Source of the DNA: Halofilum ochraceum
GTDB taxonomy: Bacteria > Pseudomonadota > Gammaproteobacteria > XJ16 > Halofilaceae
Direction: 5' to 3'
Length of the DNA stretch: 64,000 nucleotides
Assembly: GCF_001614315.2 (NCBI RefSeq)
Contig: NZ_LVEG02000005.1
Location: 310,001 to 374,000 of the forward strand
In this document: piece by piece, positions 1 to 8,846 of the stretch
Layout: each line of letters starts with the position of its first letter
How positions within the stretch are numbered: position 1 is the first letter of the stretch
Made by a program: the position numbers and the translations under genes
The notes under the pieces: generated by a model
Seen by the model: the letters and a program-made list of their open reading frames with translations, nothing else
Databases searched by the model: none
What the model was told of the DNA's origin: nothing

Positions 1-714
1 TTGCTGCCCGTAGCCCAACGCGTTCAGCAGCAGCAGCTGACGCGGGGTGTTGGTGAGATGGTCCTCGCCACGCAAAACGTGCGTGACCGCCATCTCGGCA
101 TCGTCGACGGCGTTGGCGAGGAAAAAAGCCGGGGAGCCGTCCGAACGCGCGATGATGAAATCACCGATTTCGCGCAGGCGGGCCGTCTGGGAGCCCAGCA
201 CCAGATCACTGAACGTGATGGAACCCTCATCCGGGACCCGGAAGCGGATCGTCGGTACGCGCCCGGCGGCCTCGCGCTCGGCACGCTCTTCCGCGCTCAG
301 ATCCCGGCAGGTGCCCGGATAGCGCGGCGGTCGGCCCGCCGCGAGCTGACGCCGTCGCGCCTCCGCGAGTTCTTCCCGCGTGCAGTAGCAGCGATAGGCG
401 TGCCCACTGTCCTGCAGGCGGGCGAGTGCGTCGTCATACAGGCGGGAACGCTCCGACTGCCGGTACGGCCCATGCGGACCGCCCTCCTCCGGGCCTTCGT
501 CTACCGTCAGTCCAAGCCACCCGAGGGCATCGGTCAGCGCGGTAAGCGAGGCGTCCGCGCTGCGCTCGGCGTCGGTGTCCTCGCTGCGCAGAATAAACCG
601 GCCACCGTGACCGCGCGCATACAGCCAGTTGAACAACGCCGTGCGGACGTTGCCCAGGTGGAGTGCCCCGGTCGGGCTCGGCGCGAAACGTGTTCGGATC
701 GGGTCATCGGACAT
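1..714 (-). CDS. gltX: Glutamyl-tRNA synthetase, N-terminal 238 residues (cut by the window edge)
   Basis: Class I aminoacyl-tRNA synthetase that charges tRNAGlu in the cytoplasm. The reading frame begins at the ATG at 714 and is still open at base 1, so about half of a normal 460-490 residue enzyme is visible. The N-terminus reads RTRFAPSPTGALHLGN, the HIGH-type ATP-binding signature, followed by FILRSEDTDAERS and YRQSERS. A CYC pair and a later GTC match the zinc-binding insert of this family. FFLANAVDDAEMAVTHVLRGEDHL is typical of GltX. The KMSKS part lies outside the window, so the shorter GluQ-RS paralogue is not fully excluded, but the frame already continues through conserved GltX blocks. 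No convincing Shine-Dalgarno precedes the ATG. It is divergent from lpxH. Confidence 0.9.
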   Translation of the reverse strand, partial: MSDDPIRTRFAPSPTGALHLGNVRTALFNWLYARGHGGRFILRSEDTDAERSADASLTALTDALGWLGLTVDEGPEEGGPHGPYRQSERSRLYDDALARLQDSGHAYRCYCTREELAEARRRQLAAGRPPRYPGTCRDLSAEERAEREAAGRVPTIRFRVPDEGSITFSDLVLGSQTARLREIGDFIIARSDGSPAFFLANAVDDAEMAVTHVLRGEDHLTNTPRQLLLLNALGYGQQ

Positions 715-783
715 GGCGCGCGATGGTAGCAGAGCGTGACCGCCGATTCGTCATCCGACATCCGATTGACGCAGCTTTCGGTC

Positions 784-874
784 GCCCTTCGCCCTTCGCC
801 CTTCGCCCTTCGCCCTTCGCCCTTCGCCCTTCGCCCTTCGCCTGCCGCCTGCCGCCTGCCGCCTGCCGCCTGCC
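784..874. repeat. Heptamer tandem repeat: 8 x gcccttc then 5 x gcctgcc
   Basis: Eight perfect head-to-tail copies of gcccttc (784-839) run without interruption into five perfect copies of gcctgcc (840-874). The two units differ at two of seven positions, so the second block could have come from the first by mutation and re-expansion. The array lies in the only space between two divergent genes, 70 bp upstream of the gltX ATG and 102 bp upstream of the lpxH ATG. It does not encode part of either protein. Perfect short-unit arrays like this are prone to copy-number change by replication slippage. Confidence 0.95.
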
Positions 875-923
875 ATCGACCCCACGCTCATCCACGATCC
901 GGCCCTCCATGTCCAGCCGGTAG

Positions 924-950
924 CTGACAGCCACCGCCACACAGTATGAT
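924..950 (+). promoter_or_regulatory. Candidate sigma70 promoter of lpxH
   Basis: A TATGAT -10 box (945-950) lies 15 bp after CTGACA (924-929), a near match to the -35 consensus with a slightly short spacer. Transcription would start near 957, about 20 nt before the lpxH ATG, leaving room for the gaaagga ribosome-binding site at about 961. The promoter is downstream of the heptamer array, so changes in copy number would alter only what lies upstream of the -35 box. Confidence 0.45.
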
Positions 951-976
951 CCGGACTCGACGAAAGGACCCGAACC

Positions 977-1735
977 ATGGCCGACGCACCCGGGGCACAG
1001 TGGTCGGATGCCGCGACCGTATTGTTCATCGCGGATCTCCACCTCGATCCGGCCCGCCCACTGATGATCGACGCGTTCCGCGCCTTCTGCGAGGGGCCTG
1101 CACGCACGGCGAGGGCCGTCTACATCCTGGGCGATCTGTTCGAGGTGTGGATCGGTGACGATGACGACGACCCGGTCTGGGACCGGGTCATCGATGCGAT
1201 CGGCAGGCTCTCCGCACACGGCGTGGCGGTCCACTTCATGCCCGGAAACCGTGATTTTCTCGTCGGCGACCGGCTGCTCGCGCGCACCGGCATGGTGCGG
1301 CTGGACGACATCGAGGTGATCACGCTTGGCGATCGCCGTACCCTGCTCTGTCATGGCGATACGCTGTGTACCGATGACACCGCCTACCAGACGTTCCGGC
1401 GCCAGGTCCGCAGCCCGGATTGGCAACGGGATTTCCTTGCCCGTCCCCTGGCCGAACGACGCCAGATCGCGGCGGGTCTGCGCGACGACAGCGGCGATGC
1501 GATGTCCGGCAAAAGTTCCGTCGAGATGGACGTCAATGCCGAAGCCCTGCGTGCGGTCTGCCGCGAGCAGTCGGTCGAGCGCGTGATCCACGGCCACACC
1601 CATCGACCGACTCGCGACCAATGGAGGGTTGACGGCACGACGGTCGAGCGCTGGGTGCTGGCCGACTGGTTCACGGCCGGATCGATGCTGCGCGCGCGGG
1701 AGGGCGAAATCGAGGCCGTCGACCTGTCTGACTGA
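977..1735 (+). CDS. lpxH: UDP-2,3-diacylglucosamine diphosphatase
   Basis: Peripheral inner-membrane metallophosphoesterase of lipid A synthesis. It cleaves UDP-2,3-diacylglucosamine to lipid X and UMP. The 252-residue protein carries the calcineurin-like metal motifs in order: DLH (Asp20, His22), GDLFEVW (Asp53), GNRDF (Asn91), CHGD and HGHTHRP near the C-terminus. The GDLFEVW form separates LpxH from generic phosphoesterases. The ATG is preceded by gaaagga at good spacing. It is monocistronic on the plus strand; the next gene converges on it. Lipid A synthesis implies an outer membrane with lipopolysaccharide. Confidence 0.95.
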   Translation: MADAPGAQWSDAATVLFIADLHLDPARPLMIDAFRAFCEGPARTARAVYILGDLFEVWIGDDDDDPVWDRVIDAIGRLSAHGVAVHFMPGNRDFLVGDRLLARTGMVRLDDIEVITLGDRRTLLCHGDTLCTDDTAYQTFRRQVRSPDWQRDFLARPLAERRQIAAGLRDDSGDAMSGKSSVEMDVNAEALRAVCREQSVERVIHGHTHRPTRDQWRVDGTTVERWVLADWFTAGSMLRAREGEIEAVDLSD

Positions 1736-1762
1736 AACCCGGCTTGCCAGGGCTCATGGTGC

Positions 1763-1894
1763 GTAGGCCGGCCTTGTGCGGTCCATGGATTTCGATACCG
1801 GCCGGGGGCATTCGACCGCGCAATGCCGGCATTCCCCGGCGGTTGCGGGTAGTGCATATGCCGATAGCGGGGGCGCCGGGAAAGGCCGGCCTAC
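1763..1894. repeat. REP-like nested palindrome, copy 1 (about 132 bp)
   Basis: The element is bounded by a perfect 13-bp inverted repeat, gtaggccggcctt at 1763-1775 and its complement at 1882-1894. Inside are a 7-bp pair (1801-1807 with 1834-1840) and a perfect 12-bp palindrome aatgccggcatt (1822-1833). It sits between the 3' ends of lpxH and the DUF4139 gene, which converge. A similar element with related ends lies at 12735-12862, also between convergent genes. Such placement is usual for REP/BIME elements. Confidence 0.7.
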
Positions 1895-1976
1895 AGGCTC
1901 GCGGAAATGTTTCCATGGAGGTGCAGGTTCGAATTCCCGTACGCAGCCCGGATCGGCTCCATCGGATGCGGACCTG

Positions 1977-3353
1977 TCAGCGCTTGATTCGGACCCGATA
2001 ACGCAACAGCCGTTCGCCGCCGCCCTCGATCTCGAATCGCCACACCGCCAGGTCCGCCGAAGCGCGCTCCCATTCGTCGCTCGCCTCGAGCATCTCCCAT
2101 TCGCCCGGGATCGATTCCTCGATCCGGATCGATGCCTCGCGCTGCCCCGCATTGCGGACACGAATCTCACGGGTGACGGTTTCGGTCCGCTCATCCGGGC
2201 CGCGTTGCCAATCCGTGCGCCGCCGCTCCGCGACGATATCGAATGGGCGGCCGAGCGCGACCTCCACCTGTTCACCGGCGGCCCGGTCGCCAAGGCGATC
2301 GCCACCGACCAGGCGTACCCCCTCGTCGCCGGGGCGCGGCTCATACACCCGCAGCGTGCCGGCGGGCTGCGGCCGGTCACCGACCGTCCACGCCAGCGTG
2401 GTCGTCAGGGGAACGCTGCGCCAACCGGGGGCGGGTCCTTTCGTACCCGTGATCCGCGCGTCCGAACGGAGTACGTACTGACGCTCGACCGGGATCGAGG
2501 GGCGGTCGAACACCGCCACCGACGTACGTTCACCCGCTTCCAGTGTCACGGGACGCGGCAGTGCCAGGTGATAATAATCACCGGCCGCCTCGGGCGGCGC
2601 CGCCGCGTCACTCATGCTTCGCGCCTGCATCATTTCGGCCCCGTTGCCGCGATCGCCGCGCGGGATCGCGGGTTCTCCGGCGATCAACTCCACCCGGGCA
2701 TCGCGCACCGCCATGCCGCTGGCGTTCGCAATCGACGCCCGCGCCTCCAGCCGCAGCCGGGAGCCATCGGCCGACAGCCTAGCGACGTAGTCCAGTGACC
2801 AGGCAAAGCCCTCGGCGAGATAATCGAGGCGCAACGGTTGTCGCCAGCGGCGATCGGTGGCGATATCGAGCGCGAGCCCGGGCGAACTCATGAGGGCATC
2901 GGGCACGCCGCCGGGAAATACCAGCCGCTCCGGCGTGAGCGGCCTTACACCGGCGTCCGTGCGGACCAGTAGCGGATCCGCTGAAACGATCTCACCGACG
3001 CCACCGTTATCGCCATTGGCCGCGGTGAAGCGGACCTCGCGGCCCACATAACCCTCGACCAGTCGCTGCAGCGTCAGGCGTTCCCCGCTCCGGCGGTATG
3101 CGCGCAGTTCCGGCGCTTCGCCGGCAAGGCGCACGCTGTCCCACTGGAGGGTATCGGCGACGTTTGGCCAAACGAGACGATGGTTTCCCGCCTCCAGATC
3201 AATCGGCCGCCGATCGCGCACGAGCGCGACCCCCGGTCGATACACGGTCAAATCGAGTTCCCGCTCCGCGGGTGCAGGGACGGGCTCTGCCGCACTCGCG
3301 GCAAGCGGCAAGAACAATAGCGGCAGGTACCAGCGCAGCGATCGTACAGGCAC
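1977..3353 (-). CDS. Exported DUF4139 domain protein
   Basis: A 458-residue protein with a clear N-terminal signal peptide (hydrophobic run LPLLFLPLAASA, predicted cut before AEPVPAP), so it is probably periplasmic or surface-located. The central and C-terminal parts match the DUF4139 family: an FPGG stretch, then YLAEGFAWSLDYVARL, a region on added derivatives (ARASIANASGMAVRDARVELIAGE) and a C-terminal beta-rich part ending in IEESIPGEWEM. Proteins of this family have no settled biochemical role. The start is GTG with a strong purine-rich site (gggagagagagcc) before it. It is transcribed alone, converging with lpxH. Confidence 0.8.
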   Translation of the reverse strand: MPVRSLRWYLPLLFLPLAASAAEPVPAPAERELDLTVYRPGVALVRDRRPIDLEAGNHRLVWPNVADTLQWDSVRLAGEAPELRAYRRSGERLTLQRLVEGYVGREVRFTAANGDNGGVGEIVSADPLLVRTDAGVRPLTPERLVFPGGVPDALMSSPGLALDIATDRRWRQPLRLDYLAEGFAWSLDYVARLSADGSRLRLEARASIANASGMAVRDARVELIAGEPAIPRGDRGNGAEMMQARSMSDAAAPPEAAGDYYHLALPRPVTLEAGERTSVAVFDRPSIPVERQYVLRSDARITGTKGPAPGWRSVPLTTTLAWTVGDRPQPAGTLRVYEPRPGDEGVRLVGGDRLGDRAAGEQVEVALGRPFDIVAERRRTDWQRGPDERTETVTREIRVRNAGQREASIRIEESIPGEWEMLEASDEWERASADLAVWRFEIEGGGERLLRYRVRIKR

Positions 3354-3500
3354 GGCTCTCTCTCCCGATCAGGGGTAGTTCAGGTCGGCATGATCCCGCG
3401 CGGCACGAGCAGTGCACACCGACTACCTGACCGCATACAGTACTGGGTCCCGCCGAAGGGCGGCAATCGGCGAAGGTACCTTTCGGACGGCAGCCACCGC

Positions 3501-4694
3501 TCAGGTCTTGCGGGCGGACTCCCGGTCGGGGACGCCGCGAAGCCCAAAACCGGCGACGACGAAGGCGGCTGCCGCCACCGCCGCCGCGCCGGCGAAGGTG
3601 ATCGTCCCGCCGGCCACAGTCCACATCAGCCCCGCGACGAACGTCCCGACCGCCTGGCCCGCCCCGAAACTCAGACTCGAATAGAACGCCTGGCCCCGGC
3701 CCTGATGCGGACCGGTGAAGAACCGGTCGACCAGCGAGATCGCGACCGCGTGGTACAGGCCGAAGCTGGCCGCATGCAGCGTCTGGGCGGCGATCAGTAC
3801 CGAGGGCCGATCGACAAAGCCCGCCACGAGCAGCCAGCGCAGCGCCGTCAGACCGAGGCTCGCGAGCAGCAGTGTCAGCGTACCGTGACGCGGCAGCAGT
3901 CGGTGCATCGCCAGAAACACGCCGATCTCGGCGATCACGCCGAGCGCCCACAGGCCACCGATCGAGAAACCGCTGTAACCGTAATCCTGGAGATGGATGC
4001 TGAAAAACGCGTAATACGGCCCGTGACTGGCCTGCATCAGAAAACAGACCAGCAGCAGCGACCATACATGCGGCCGCCGCAGGACCTCGCCGATGGAGCC
4101 ATGGTCGCCATGCGCCGTGCGCCCGCCGGGCGCCGGCGGCGCGGCGAGGCTCGCGATCCACAGCCCGAAGAACACCGCCGCGACGAACCACGGAAGCGTC
4201 GTCTCCCCGAAACGGTCGAGCAGTGGGCCGATGCTGGCGGCCGTGGCGATAAACCCGACCGATCCCCACAGCCGGATCCGGCTGTAACGCTCGCGCTCGG
4301 CGCCCAGCCAGTTGAACGTGTTGGCCTCGAACTGCGGCAGCGCCGCGTTCCAGAAGAAGGAAAACAGCGCCATCGTCGCGGCGAGCCACCAGAACCCCTG
4401 GGCGAAGAACACGCCGAGGAACAGCACGAACGCCAGGCCCGACCCCAGCCGTACGATGGGCAGACGCTCGCCACGCCGATCCGCCACCCAGCCCCAGATA
4501 TTCGGGGCCACGATCTTGGTCGCCGCGATGATCGCCATGAGCGAACCGATCTCGCCCGGGCTGTACCCGAGGTCGCGCAGGTAGACGCCCCAGTACGGCA
4601 GGAGCGCGCCCAGGGCCGCGAAGAAGAACAGGTAGAAGGCGGACAGTCGCCAGTACGGCACTATCGCGCCGCCGGGCGCCGTGACCGGCGTCAC
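3501..4694 (-). CDS. MFS transporter of the HcaT/phenylpropionate-like family
   Basis: A 397-residue inner-membrane protein with about twelve hydrophobic segments and the major-facilitator layout. The first helix pair contains YWGVYLRDLGYSPGEIGSLM followed by KIVAPNIWGWVADR, the form seen in the 3-phenylpropionate permease (HcaT) subgroup. The substrate cannot be read from sequence; the phenylpropionate label is by family only, and no aromatic catabolism genes are nearby. The reading frame starts at GTG (4694); an in-frame GTG 11 codons later is an alternative. It begins 4 bp after the aroC stop codon, so it is the last gene of the relA-VIT-aroC run. Confidence 0.8.
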   Translation of the reverse strand: MTPVTAPGGAIVPYWRLSAFYLFFFAALGALLPYWGVYLRDLGYSPGEIGSLMAIIAATKIVAPNIWGWVADRRGERLPIVRLGSGLAFVLFLGVFFAQGFWWLAATMALFSFFWNAALPQFEANTFNWLGAERERYSRIRLWGSVGFIATAASIGPLLDRFGETTLPWFVAAVFFGLWIASLAAPPAPGGRTAHGDHGSIGEVLRRPHVWSLLLVCFLMQASHGPYYAFFSIHLQDYGYSGFSIGGLWALGVIAEIGVFLAMHRLLPRHGTLTLLLASLGLTALRWLLVAGFVDRPSVLIAAQTLHAASFGLYHAVAISLVDRFFTGPHQGRGQAFYSSLSFGAGQAVGTFVAGLMWTVAGGTITFAGAAAVAAAAFVVAGFGLRGVPDRESARKT

Positions 4695-4698
4695 CGGA

Positions 4699-5811
4699 TC
4701 AGGACCCGGAGTGGCCGGCCGGGATGATCGGGGTGACCGACTCGACGTCGGCGTTCTGGGCGCGGTGGCGCAGGGCGTGGTCGATCAGTACGAGCGCAAG
4801 CATGGCCTCGGCGATCGGCGTCGCGCGGATCCCGACACAGGGATCGTGACGCCCCTTGGTGCGCACATCGACGGCCTCGCCATCGACGTCCACGCTGCGT
4901 CCGCTCAAATGGATGCTGGAAGTCGGCTTCAGGGCCAGCGAGGCGCGGATATCCTGCCCGGTGGAGATGCCGCCCAGCACGCCGCCGGCATGGTTCGAGA
5001 GGAAGCCATCCGGCGTGATCTCGTCGCGGTGCGCGGTGCCTTTCTGCGCGACCGCCGCGAACCCGGCGCCGAGTTCGACGCCCTTGACCGCGTTGATGCT
5101 CATCAGGGCCTTCGCGATGTCCGCGTCGATGCGATCGAACACGGGCTCGCCCCACCCCGGCGGCAGCCCGGAGGCCATCACCTCGACGCGCGCGCCGGCC
5201 GAATCGCCGGACTTGCGCAGCCGATGCATGAAGGCCTCGAGGTCTTCGATCTGATCCGGGTTCGGCCAGAAAAACGGGTTGGCATCGACCGCATCCCATT
5301 CGAAGCGGGAGCGATCGAGCTCGATCTCGCCGAGCTGACTGAGATGCCCCTGGATCCGAATACCGAAGCGCTGATCGAGCCATTTCCTGGCGATGGCCCC
5401 GGCCGCCACGCGCAGTGCCGTTTCGCGCGCCGAAGAACGGCCGCCACCGCGGTAATCGCGGAAGCCGTATTTCTGTTGATAGGTGTAATCGGCATGCCCA
5501 GGACGGAACGTCCGCGCGATCTCGCTGTAGTCCTTGGACTTCTGATCGACGTTCTCGATCAACAGACCGATCGGCGTTCCGGTCGTACGGCCTTCGAAGA
5601 CGCCGGAAAGGATCCGGACCTGATCAGGCTCGCGCCGCTGGGTGGTGTATTTGCTCTGGCCCGGGCGCCGCCGGTCGAGCTGATACTGCAGGTCCGCCTC
5701 GTCGAGTTCGAGCCCGGGCGGACAGCCGTCGACCACGCAGCCGAGGGCCGCGCCGTGACTCTCGCCAAAGCTCGTGACCGTGAACAGTTTGCCGAAGGTA
5801 TTGCCGGACAT
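4699..5811 (-). CDS. aroC: Chorismate synthase
   Basis: Last enzyme of the shikimate pathway: anti-elimination of phosphate from EPSP to give chorismate, using reduced FMN. The 370-residue protein starts [19 protein letters not shown] and carries the family blocks [53 protein letters not shown] and [16 protein letters not shown]. The open frame extends 47 codons upstream of this ATG, but those residues resemble no AroC N-terminus, so the ATG at 5811 is chosen. It lies downstream of the VIT transporter (50-bp gap) and upstream of the MFS gene. Confidence 0.96.
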   Translation of the reverse strand: MSGNTFGKLFTVTSFGESHGAALGCVVDGCPPGLELDEADLQYQLDRRRPGQSKYTTQRREPDQVRILSGVFEGRTTGTPIGLLIENVDQKSKDYSEIARTFRPGHADYTYQQKYGFRDYRGGGRSSARETALRVAAGAIARKWLDQRFGIRIQGHLSQLGEIELDRSRFEWDAVDANPFFWPNPDQIEDLEAFMHRLRKSGDSAGARVEVMASGLPPGWGEPVFDRIDADIAKALMSINAVKGVELGAGFAAVAQKGTAHRDEITPDGFLSNHAGGVLGGISTGQDIRASLALKPTSSIHLSGRSVDVDGEAVDVRTKGRHDPCVGIRATPIAEAMLALVLIDHALRHRAQNADVESVTPIIPAGHSGS

Positions 5812-5861
5812 AGGGGCGGGATTGTACTCGAAACGCGGGCGCCTGACTCTACTCCATCGCC

Positions 5862-6614
5862 TCAGTGTCCAGCGCCGAACAGCGTCTGGAGTGCCCAGCC
5901 CGCACCATAGGCCAGCCCTGCGGCTGCGGCCCCGGTCCAGAGTGTCTGCCATGCGGAGCGCAGGCGCGGCAGTTCCAGTCGCTGCCCTTTCACCCAGCCG
6001 ATGCCCCAGAAGGCGACGGCCGCCATCACGCCACTGGCCGCAAACGCGGCACCATCCGCGATGCCCGGGACGAGGTACGGCAACAGCGGTACCAGACCGA
6101 CCCCGACAAACGCCGCGAACGTAACGGCGCCGGCCCGCACCGGATCGGCGCCTTCGAGCTGCAGCCCATGCTCCTCGGTGAGCATCGTATTCACCCAGAG
6201 CCGCCGATTGCCGGTAATGGTCTCGACGATGCGTTCGAGCACATCGCCCTCGAATCCCTTCGCGGCGAAGATCTGGCGGATCTCCTCGCGTTCGCCTTCG
6301 GGGACCTGCTCGATATGACGCTCTTCGGTACGCCGCGTCTGTTCGACCCGATCGCGTTCGCTGCGGGTCCCGTGATAGTTGCTCACCGCCATGGAGAAGC
6401 CGTCGGCGAGCAGGTTGGCAAAGCCGAGTATGATCACGACCAGCGGTGACAGTGCCCCGCCGGTCGCCCCCGCGACGACGGCGAAGGTCGTCACGCAGCC
6501 ATCGATCGCACCGAGCACGGCATCGGCCAGGTAATCATGACGACTGCCCCCGGCCAGGCGACGCCGGATCACATCGGGGCGATGCTGCTCGTTCGTGGCG
6601 GCGTGATCGCTCAT
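5862..6614 (-). CDS. VIT1/CCC1-family transporter (iron/manganese)
   Basis: A 250-residue membrane protein of the vacuolar iron transporter family, which moves Fe2+ or Mn2+ out of the cytoplasm. Segment [25 protein letters not shown] is the first helix with the conserved Asp and Gly pattern, followed by [25 protein letters not shown] charged cytoplasmic region (about residues 85-145, rich in Glu and Arg) corresponds to the metal-binding arm. Three further hydrophobic segments follow. The start ATG overlaps the relA stop as ATGA, so it is translationally coupled to relA. The metal actually carried is not decided by sequence alone. Confidence 0.85.
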   Translation of the reverse strand: MSDHAATNEQHRPDVIRRRLAGGSRHDYLADAVLGAIDGCVTTFAVVAGATGGALSPLVVIILGFANLLADGFSMAVSNYHGTRSERDRVEQTRRTEERHIEQVPEGEREEIRQIFAAKGFEGDVLERIVETITGNRRLWVNTMLTEEHGLQLEGADPVRAGAVTFAAFVGVGLVPLLPYLVPGIADGAAFAASGVMAAVAFWGIGWVKGQRLELPRLRSAWQTLWTGAAAAGLAYGAGWALQTLFGAGH

Positions 6615-8782
6615 CCGTTACGCACCGCGTCGAAGACGTTGGGCAGTTGCTGCAGACGCTGAAGTGCCCGGTCCAGCTGGGCCATATCGCGGATCTGCAC
6701 GGTCAGTTCGATCCGTGCGGCGGGCGGGCGCTTCATGTGCATCTCCGCGCGGGTGACATTGACGTCATCCTCCGCCAGCACACGGGTAGCATCCCGCAGC
6801 AGGCCGGGACGATCAAACGCGTCGACGACGATATCGACGCTCCAGCGACCCTGTGGCTCCGCGGCCCCCCACTCCACCTCGATCAGCCGGTCGCGCTCCT
6901 CACCTTCGATGCGGAGGATGTTGTGGCAATCGCGTCGATGAACGGTAACCCCTCGACCGCGGGTGATGTAACCGATCACCTCGTCGCCCGGGACCGGCTT
7001 GCAGCAGTTCGCGGTGCGCGTCATGAGATCGCCCATGCCGCTGACGCGCAGCGCTTCGGATTCGTTGGCCGTACGCGCGGGGCGATGCGTGATCGCAGTT
7101 TCGTCCTCCGTGCGCGGCCGCATCAGCGTCTGCACGGCACCGGCGACCCGTGACGAACTCACCTCATTGCGCCCGAGAGCCGCCAGCAGATCGTTGCAGC
7201 GATCGTAGCCCAGTTCCCGCGCCAGTCGATCCTGCGACAGGTCCCGGGCATGCAGGCGCTTGAGTTCGCGCTCCAGCAGCGCCCGCCCGTCCTCGACATG
7301 CTGGGCGTGATCTCTTTGATTGAACCACGCCCGCACCTTGGCCCGGGCACGGCTCGTACGCAGATACCCGAGATCCTGATTGAGCCAGTCCCGGCTCGGG
7401 CGTGCCTCACGCGTGGTCAGGACCTCGACGTGATCGCCGTTGCGCAGCTGGTACGTCAGCGGCACGATCCGGCCATTGACGCGCGCACCGCGGCAGCGGT
7501 AGCCGATCTGCGTGTGCACGCTGAAGGCGAAGTCCAGGGCCGTGGCGCCCTGCGGCAGGTCGATCACCTCGCCCTTCGGGGTAAACACGAATACGCGGTC
7601 GGCGAACAGTTCGCGCCCGAAGGTCTCTCCGAACGCATCGTCGCCACCGCCCGCCTCGAGCAACGACCGCAACGCATTCACGCTCTGCTGCAGGCGCTCG
7701 TCCTCGGTACTGCCTTCCTTGTACAGCCAGTGGGCCGCCACTCCGCGCTCGGCATGTGCATCCATGGCCCATGTGCGGATCTGCACCTCGACCGGTTTTC
7801 CATCCGGGCCGATGACCGCCGTGTGCAGTGACTGGTACCCGTTTTCCTTCGGATTGGCGATGTAATCGTCGAATTCCTTCGGGATATGGGCCCAGCGTCC
7901 ATGGACGGTGCCGAGCGCGGTGTAACAGTCCTGGACCCGATCCACGAACACCCGTACGGCGTGCACGTCGAACAGCTCATCGAGATCGACGTGCTTGCGC
8001 TCCATCTTCCGCCAGATGCTGTAGATGTGCTTGGGGCGCCCCTTGACCGTGAAGTCCCGCAGCCCATCTTCCTCGAGCGCGACGCGAAGCTGTTCCATGA
8101 AGGTCTCGATGAACCGCTCACGATCCGCCCGCCGTTCCGCCAGGCCGTTCGCGATACGCTTGTAGGCCTCCGGATCGAGATAGCGGAATGCGAGGTCCTC
8201 CATCTCCCATTTCAGGCGAGAGACGCCGAGGCGATTGGCCAGTGGCGCGTAGAGTTCCAGGGTCTCACGGGCGACGCGGCGACGTTCCTCGCGCCCCTCA
8301 CCACCCAGGTTGCGCAAACGGCAGGTGCGATACGCCAGCCGGATCAGGACCGCGCGCACGTCCTCGGCGAGCGCCAGGATCATGCGCCGCAGGCGCTCTG
8401 CAGGTTCCCGCTCGCCGGTGGTGGGCGTGAACTCGCGGAAGGCGTTCAGCCAGCGTGCATTGCGCGCCAGGCGCGCGACCGTCGCACCGTACTCCGTTTC
8501 CAGGCCATCATCCGGCGCGGTGGTCGCCACCTCGGGCGGGCTGAGCAGTGCGGCGACGAGCGTATCGGAATCGACGCCGAGTTCTTCCAGCAGCTCCGCG
8601 ACCTCGAGGCCGGTCGGCCAGCGGCCCGCTGGGGGGTTGGCGGCCATCGCCGCCCCCGCACGCTCGATTCGGTCCGCCGCCTCCGGATGACGCGCCGCGA
8701 AGGCCGTCACCCCCACGACCGGCGTCCCGCCTGGTTGGACTGCATCGTTCATCGTGACTCGAATCCGGGCCCCGTGGGCCAT
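6611..8782 (-). CDS. relA: RelA-type (p)ppGpp synthetase
   Basis: Ribosome-associated stringent-response enzyme that makes (p)ppGpp from ATP and GTP or GDP on amino-acid starvation. The 723-residue protein has a degenerate HD region (about 50-180, without the His-Asp pair of SpoT), the synthetase domain (DLDELFDVHAVRVFV, then EFDDYIANPKENGYQSLHTAV and VEVQIRTWAMDAHAERGVAAHW), a TGS domain (RVFVFTPKGEVIDLPQGATALDFAF), a zinc-finger region with NCCKPVPGDEVIGYITRGRG and HRRDCHN, and a C-terminal ACT domain. Loss of the HD pair points to RelA rather than SpoT. An ATG 10 codons downstream (8752) is an alternative start. It appears to lead a relA-VIT-aroC-MFS transcript. Confidence 0.93.
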   Translation of the reverse strand: MAHGARIRVTMNDAVQPGGTPVVGVTAFAARHPEAADRIERAGAAMAANPPAGRWPTGLEVAELLEELGVDSDTLVAALLSPPEVATTAPDDGLETEYGATVARLARNARWLNAFREFTPTTGEREPAERLRRMILALAEDVRAVLIRLAYRTCRLRNLGGEGREERRRVARETLELYAPLANRLGVSRLKWEMEDLAFRYLDPEAYKRIANGLAERRADRERFIETFMEQLRVALEEDGLRDFTVKGRPKHIYSIWRKMERKHVDLDELFDVHAVRVFVDRVQDCYTALGTVHGRWAHIPKEFDDYIANPKENGYQSLHTAVIGPDGKPVEVQIRTWAMDAHAERGVAAHWLYKEGSTEDERLQQSVNALRSLLEAGGGDDAFGETFGRELFADRVFVFTPKGEVIDLPQGATALDFAFSVHTQIGYRCRGARVNGRIVPLTYQLRNGDHVEVLTTREARPSRDWLNQDLGYLRTSRARAKVRAWFNQRDHAQHVEDGRALLERELKRLHARDLSQDRLARELGYDRCNDLLAALGRNEVSSSRVAGAVQTLMRPRTEDETAITHRPARTANESEALRVSGMGDLMTRTANCCKPVPGDEVIGYITRGRGVTVHRRDCHNILRIEGEERDRLIEVEWGAAEPQGRWSVDIVVDAFDRPGLLRDATRVLAEDDVNVTRAEMHMKRPPAARIELTVQIRDMAQLDRALQRLQQLPNVFDAVRNG

Positions 8783-8846
8783 ACGGGCAGTTCGATCGGT
8801 GCGCGAGCCTACGCCCGGCCCGAGTCGCGCGCAACGGCAACCCCGC

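Noticed and set aside
1-729. Long plus-strand open frame opposite gltX
   Set aside because: It is antisense to a clear GltX frame and encodes no recognisable domain; high GC content makes long antisense frames common.
715-783. A promoter for gltX (TACCAT near 728-723 on the minus strand)
   Set aside because: The -35 position has no resemblance to the consensus and the start would be almost at the ATG; too weak to support.
784-874. CRISPR array
   Set aside because: The units are 7 bp and contiguous with no spacers, and no cas genes are present; it is a simple tandem repeat.
704-1621. Minus-strand 305-codon frame across the heptamer array and lpxH
   Set aside because: It is antisense to LpxH over most of its length, and its end is only the translated heptamer repeat (Arg, Gln, Ala, Gly, Lys, Glu).
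1776-2798. 340-codon plus-strand frame opposite the DUF4139 gene
   Set aside because: The minus-strand frame has a signal peptide, a ribosome-binding site and family similarity; the plus frame has none of these.
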